Shown here in pieces: positions 60,052-64,000 of a stretch of DNA of 64,000 bases (position 1 is its first letter; every line of letters begins with the position of its first letter). Source of the DNA: UBA7359 sp963976795 (lineage in GTDB: Bacteria; Pseudomonadota; Gammaproteobacteria; Eutrophobiales; Eutrophobiaceae); the NCBI GenBank assembly GCA_963976795.1, contig CAXBLT010000002.1:186001-250000 (forward strand), given 5' to 3'. Made by a program: the position numbers and the translations under genes. The notes under the pieces are model-generated. The model did no database searches, was not told the origin of the DNA, and worked only from the letters and a program-made list of their open reading frames with translations.

Positions 60052-61544
60052 TAGTGGCCACCCATAATTTTTTCAATCTCTTCTGGTTTATCGTGAACAC
60101 CAAAACGATCAATTATCGTTGAACTGGCTTCATTAAGCCCGATTAATTCTACCTCTGCACCTTGGCGCCGCAACTTAATCACTGCTTTATCCAGCGAAGA
60201 TACTGATGTGATATCCCAAAAATGTGCACGATTGAGATCAATCACAATCTTTTCTACCGCCTCTTTAAAATCAAAGGCAGCGCTGAATTTATCTGCTGAA
60301 CTAAAGAATACCTGTCCCACAACGCGATATGTTCGAGTATCACTACCTTCGTCATATTCAGACTCAACATACATTAAATGGCTAATCTTGTTTGCGAAAA
60401 ACAATGATGCTAACAATACACCCACAAATACACCCAAAGCCAGATTATGTGTCCACACAACAACCAACACCGTCGTCATCATAACCAGATTTGAAGATAA
60501 CGGATGCTCCTTTAGATCCCGAAAAGAACCCCAGTTAAACGTGCCTATCGAGACCATAATCATCACAGCCACCAGTGCTGCCATGGGTATTTGACTAATC
60601 CAGTTGTCGAGAAACACCACCATAATCAACAACAAAACACCGGCAAGCAACGTGGATAAACGTCCACGACCCCCTGATTTAATATTAATGACAGATTGTC
60701 CAATCATCGCACAACCAGCCATGCCACCCATGAGACCTGAACCAATATTGGCAATCCCCTGGCCTTTACACTCTCGGTTTTTATCACTATCAGTATCGGT
60801 TAAATCATCAACAATCGTCGCCGTCATTAATGATTCCAGTAAACCGACCACTGCCAACGGCACCGCATAGGGAAAAATAATTTTTAGCGTTTCCATCGTG
60901 AACGGGACATCAGGCCACAGAAACATTGGCAGTGTGTCTGGTAAGTCACCCATATCGCCTACCGTTCGAATATCCAGCTTCAACACTAATGCGATACCCG
61001 TTAAAACAATAATGCACACTAACGGTGAAGGAATCGATTTTCCAATGACGGGAAGCAGCGGAAATAAATAAATAATACTCAAACCACCTAACGTCATTAC
61101 ATAAACATGCCAGGTAACATTCATTAACTCTGGTAACTGTGCCATAAATATGAGTATTGCCAATGCATTCACAAAGCCGGTAACGACCGAACGTGAAACA
61201 AAACGCATCAAGCTTCCCAGCTTCAGATAACCAGCAATTATCTGCAGCGTCCCCGTTAACAGGGTTGTTGCTAACAGATATTCCAGTCCATGGTCTTTTA
61301 CCAAAGTCACCATTAATAACGCCATGGCACCCGTCGCGGCACTAATCATTCCAGCACGCCCACCAACAATAGCTGTCGTCACGGCAATACAGAAAGAAGC
61401 GTAGAGTCCTACTTTAGGATCAACGCCCGCAATAATAGAAAAGGCAATCGCCTCGGGAATCAACGCCAACGCAACAACGAGTCCTGCCAAAATGTCAGCA
61501 CGAATATTTCCTGTCCAATCTTGTTTTTTTGAGAGTAAAAGCAT
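60051..61544 (-). CDS. SulP family anion transporter with STAS domain
   Basis: A 497-residue inner-membrane transporter: DILAGLVVALALIPEAIAF and GVDPKVGLYASF are SulP hallmarks, followed by about 12 membrane segments and a C-terminal STAS domain from residue 420 (VVGQVFFSSADKFSAAF, IDLNRAHFWDITSVSSLDKA). Gene organisation and the STAS resemble BicA-type sodium-bicarbonate symporters, but sulfate or other anions cannot be excluded. One-base overlap with the Usp gene. Confidence 0.88.
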   Translation of the reverse strand: MLLLSKKQDWTGNIRADILAGLVVALALIPEAIAFSIIAGVDPKVGLYASFCIAVTTAIVGGRAGMISAATGAMALLMVTLVKDHGLEYLLATTLLTGTLQIIAGYLKLGSLMRFVSRSVVTGFVNALAILIFMAQLPELMNVTWHVYVMTLGGLSIIYLFPLLPVIGKSIPSPLVCIIVLTGIALVLKLDIRTVGDMGDLPDTLPMFLWPDVPFTMETLKIIFPYAVPLAVVGLLESLMTATIVDDLTDTDSDKNRECKGQGIANIGSGLMGGMAGCAMIGQSVINIKSGGRGRLSTLLAGVLLLIMVVFLDNWISQIPMAALVAVMIMVSIGTFNWGSFRDLKEHPLSSNLVMMTTVLVVVWTHNLALGVFVGVLLASLFFANKISHLMYVESEYDEGSDTRTYRVVGQVFFSSADKFSAAFDFKEAVEKIVIDLNRAHFWDITSVSSLDKAVIKLRRQGAEVELIGLNEASSTIIDRFGVHDKPEEIEKIMGGH

Positions 61545-61783
61545 CTAAATCCTGTAAAAGAAAAATAAGCATCAACAACAGACAAACTGTCTGCTGAAGG
61601 TTAATAAAAGGTTGATGGGTTTCCGCGCTATAACCCTGACGAAACCGAATCCCGAAACTATATATAAATCTATTATTTGGTTATTCTTACAAGTAGTAGG
61701 GAGAAACAACCCCTGAGGCAAGTAACAAGGCGGGCTATTATAATGACTCTTTTGACTCAGGAAAGGGCTAACATCACATTATC

Positions 61784-61809
61784 TGTCATATATTCTCGCA
61801 AATATGACA
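61784..61809 (+). promoter_or_regulatory. Inverted repeat upstream of the NYN gene
   Basis: TGTCATAT (61784-61791) and ATATGACA (61802-61809) are a perfect 8-base inverted repeat with a 10-base spacer, about 70 bases before the GTG start. It may be an operator; no regulator is identified. The remaining 332-base intergenic region shows nothing else. Confidence 0.35.
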
Positions 61810-61876
61810 CAGATTCACTTTTCGCCCTCATGCTATGCTTGCACTGGGATTCAAAACAAGACTCTAAAGGCCTATT

Positions 61877-62350
61877 GTGAAAAAAATTGCTATTTTTGTC
61901 GATGTACAAAACATCTACTACACCACCCGTGACACTTATGGTCGGCAGTTTAACTATAAAAAACTTTGGCAACGCATTAGTACAGAAGGGGAAATTGTTT
62001 CTGCCAATGCTTATGCCACCCATCGTGGCGATGATAAACAGATCAAATTTCAGGATGCCCTGAAACACATCGGCTTCACTGTAAAACTAAAACCTTTTAT
62101 TCAGCGTAGCGATGGCTCCGCCAAGGGTGATTGGGATGTCGGGATTACGATCGATGTCATGGAACAGGCGAAAGATGTAGACACCGTGATATTACTATCA
62201 GGTGATGGTGATTTCGGGCTATTACTGGAAAAAATAAAAAATAATTATGCCGTAGCGACAGAGGTCTATGGCGTGCCTGAACTAACGGCAAACAATTTGA
62301 TCGAAACCGCTAATGTATTTCATGCTATTAATGAAGACTTATTACTTTAG
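61877..62350 (+). CDS. NYN domain protein (LabA/DUF88-type)
   Basis: A 157-residue NYN domain: IAIFVDVQNIYYT with the first Asp, GDWDVGITIDVMEQAKDVDTV and ILLSGDGDFGLLLEKI with the metal-binding Asp cluster. Probable RNase. Start is GTG at 61877. It is not closely similar to the NYN protein at 35790, which has a basic tail. Confidence 0.85.
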   Translation: MKKIAIFVDVQNIYYTTRDTYGRQFNYKKLWQRISTEGEIVSANAYATHRGDDKQIKFQDALKHIGFTVKLKPFIQRSDGSAKGDWDVGITIDVMEQAKDVDTVILLSGDGDFGLLLEKIKNNYAVATEVYGVPELTANNLIETANVFHAINEDLLL

Positions 62351-62406
62351 TTAAGCTAAGAGTAAGAATATTAATGTTGACTAAGTATCGATAATCTCTT
62401 ATCAGA

Positions 62407-63384
62407 TCAGATAACTCCAAATGCCATAATAGGCATTCCTGGAAAAACAACAGATGAATCCGAATGTCCGAGCACAATACCATCATGAATAGCCCTAACC
62501 GTTTCCTGATGTTTACCAAAAGCATTTACTATTCTAGCGAAAGCATCTCCTTGCTTAATCTCATCACCAGGTTTGGCAAGAAACCTTATAATGCCACTTT
62601 TTGAACTATAAGGTTGATCATTGTATTTAAACAATTTGCCTTTATAGACCTTTGAAGTTGGAAAAGTAAAGCGTTCTTGCAATGGTTCGATCATGCCCAT
62701 ACTCGATAAAATATTCCATATAGCACCAAGACCCAAACGCACATTTTCTTCATTGATAACATATGGTTCTCCTAACTCCAGTGTCAATGCAGGGATATTA
62801 TTCTCCAGTAAATTATAAGAAAGTGAGTCTGTCAGAATTTCATCTTCCAGTAGTGAAACAAAACCGGTTTGTCTGGCATACTCGCGTGTTGTTCCATAAG
62901 TTTGCTTATCCATTTTTTGGGATCGCCTATCCAAAATGACATATGGAATTGATTGCTTCCAATCACTATGCAAGTCCAAAACCAGATCAGGCGAAGTATC
63001 AAGAATCGTATTAAAAATACGGTTAGCGAGTCGCTCTCCCAATGTCCCCTCCGCTTTACCGGGAAAAGAACGATTCAAATCTTCCCTGCTCATCGTGATT
63101 TTACGAGAGATCGTTTCTAGCCCGATTGGATTCATTAATGGAAAAGCATATACCGATCCGCGCAATAAAGTACGTCGGATCTTTTTAAACACTTCATGTA
63201 TTACGGCCATACCGACAATTTCATCACCATGCACACATGCTGTAATCCAAACGACTGGACCAGGTTTTTCACTGGTTACTGACATCAAAGGTAACCTGCG
63301 AATGGACAGGTCTGAACCCGTCAGGATTTTCACAAATGCATAACGACTTTTTATCACACCAGCCTTTCGACCACTACTAGTCAT
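62407..63384 (-). CDS. Succinylglutamate desuccinylase/aspartoacylase family protein
   Basis: A 325-residue M14-type deacylase: zinc ligands in ACVHGDEIVGMAVIHEVF (His and Glu) and LVLDLHSDW (His), Glu in ALTLELGEPYVI. A barrel-sandwich tail follows (GDEIKQGDAFARIVNAFGKH), common in the AstE/AspA and RimB-type branch. It lies 14 bases after an ATP-grasp ligase on the same strand; such pairs act together in amino-acid ligation or peptide tailoring. Confidence 0.88.
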   Translation of the reverse strand: MTSSGRKAGVIKSRYAFVKILTGSDLSIRRLPLMSVTSEKPGPVVWITACVHGDEIVGMAVIHEVFKKIRRTLLRGSVYAFPLMNPIGLETISRKITMSREDLNRSFPGKAEGTLGERLANRIFNTILDTSPDLVLDLHSDWKQSIPYVILDRRSQKMDKQTYGTTREYARQTGFVSLLEDEILTDSLSYNLLENNIPALTLELGEPYVINEENVRLGLGAIWNILSSMGMIEPLQERFTFPTSKVYKGKLFKYNDQPYSSKSGIIRFLAKPGDEIKQGDAFARIVNAFGKHQETVRAIHDGIVLGHSDSSVVFPGMPIMAFGVI

Positions 63385-63397
63385 CGCCTATTACTAC

Positions 63398-64000
63398 TCA
63401 TGCACTCACAACTTTAATATTGCTTATTAACTTGCCAGTACATTGGCTTCGTTCAACAGCAGCCATAATTATTTTATCTAACATTTCAGCATAAGAAATA
63501 TTAGCTAGTTGCGCCATCTTGGCTAAATGACCATCCCAACACCAACCTGGATTCGGATTAACCTCCAGCAATCTCGGCGTACCGTTATCATCAAGCCGCC
63601 AGTCAAAACGCGCATAATCACAACATTCAACGCGATCAAACAATTTGATACAACTCGCTTGTAAAAATTGTTCGGTAGCATCATCCAGATCCGCGGGAAT
63701 AGAAGTAATTTTCCAGTAAGGTGAATCTGGGTTCCATTTCGCTTCATAACCGCAAATACGTGGATAGCCCTCTGGCAACACCGAATAGTCTTCTTCAATA
63801 ATAGGAAGAAATTCTATGTTGCCATTGTTATTCCCGATAATGCCGACACTGATATCTTTACCCGTAAGAAATTGCTCGACAAGAATCGGACGCTCGTAAC
63901 CAAACTGTTGTCTGCTTTCCATAATGCCTCGTTCAAGTTCCACGACATTGTTACAAACACAGTTTTTGGTGATACCAAAACTGGAATCACCAAAGTTGGG
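63398..64000 (-). CDS. ATP-grasp ligase, 5' end outside the window
   Basis: The frame is open to the window edge (PNFGDSSFGITKNCVCNNVV precedes the GTG at 63943), so the real start lies beyond. The visible 200 residues hold the ATP-grasp C-terminal half: ILVEQFLTGKDISVGIIGN, FDRVECCDYARFDWRLDDNG and LLEVNPNPGWCWDGHLAKMA, the DalaDala ligase-type EVNPNPG metal motif. The D-Ala-D-Ala ligase-like fold indicates an amino-acid or peptide ligase. Coupled to the AstE-like gene. Confidence 0.85.
   Translation of the reverse strand, partial: PNFGDSSFGITKNCVCNNVVELERGIMESRQQFGYERPILVEQFLTGKDISVGIIGNNNGNIEFLPIIEEDYSVLPEGYPRICGYEAKWNPDSPYWKITSIPADLDDATEQFLQASCIKLFDRVECCDYARFDWRLDDNGTPRLLEVNPNPGWCWDGHLAKMAQLANISYAEMLDKIIMAAVERSQCTGKLISNIKVVSA

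Noticed and set aside
1..64000. CRISPR arrays, rRNA and tRNA genes
   Set aside because: No regularly spaced repeats and no cloverleaf or rRNA-like segments were recognised by eye.

Overview
The window (64 kb, AT-rich, standard code) reads as chromosome of a gammaproteobacterium, probably marine or aquatic. The signs are the housekeeping set (RNase D, Uup, RhlE, SlyD, PpnP, YhiN-type flavoprotein, SprT, dimeric dUTPase), family types such as DUF4426, DUF2288, HopJ and DUF1488, and nitrogen control through sigma-54/NtrC and NasST. I cannot name a genus.

Region 1 (150-16122) is an assimilatory nitrate regulon on the minus strand. NrtA-NrtB and a fused double ATPase import nitrate, NasA with a separate flavoprotein reduces it to nitrite, and NirBD reduces nitrite to ammonium; a PhzF-like gene ends the operon. 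Upstream lie the cytoplasmic sensor NasS, the ANTAR antiterminator NasT and an outer-membrane porin. Both nrtA and the porin have readable -24/-12 promoters, NtrC-like sites and ANTAR-type hexaloop hairpins; the nrtA leader also has an intrinsic terminator.

Region 2 (16377-41380) is mixed housekeeping and accessory DNA: a DUF4426 lipoprotein, RnfC without other Rnf genes, an SRPBCC-CBS fusion, a Ser/Thr kinase, two decayed genes (a MerR-type regulator and an alpha/beta hydrolase), small enzymes, Uup, a complete subclass B1-type metallo-beta-lactamase paired with an SDR, an LMW-PTP/fructosamine kinase operon, and an FNR-type promoter in front of a small protein and a class II-like cytochrome c.

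Region 3 (41426-45257) is a small integron cassette cluster without a visible integrase. Read on the minus strand, cassettes carry (i) a CD-NTase-like nucleotidyltransferase plus a DUF6602-type PD-(D/E)XK protein, (ii) a CoiA-like nuclease, (iii) HigA with a nonsense-mutated higB, and (iv) a RelE-like toxin with an Xre antitoxin. attC-like sites separate them and an attI-like core precedes the first. This is the best candidate for an undescribed system, most likely defence-related.

Region 4 (45473-64000) returns to chromosomal genes: a short RNase D next to the array, an SGNH lipoprotein, HIT and SprT proteins, an HxlR regulator divergent from a thioredoxin-like protein, HD and YjbQ proteins, a CDF transporter, RhlE behind a long leader, a SulP transporter coupled to a tandem universal stress protein, a second NYN protein, and an AstE-like deacylase next to an ATP-grasp enzyme cut by the window edge.
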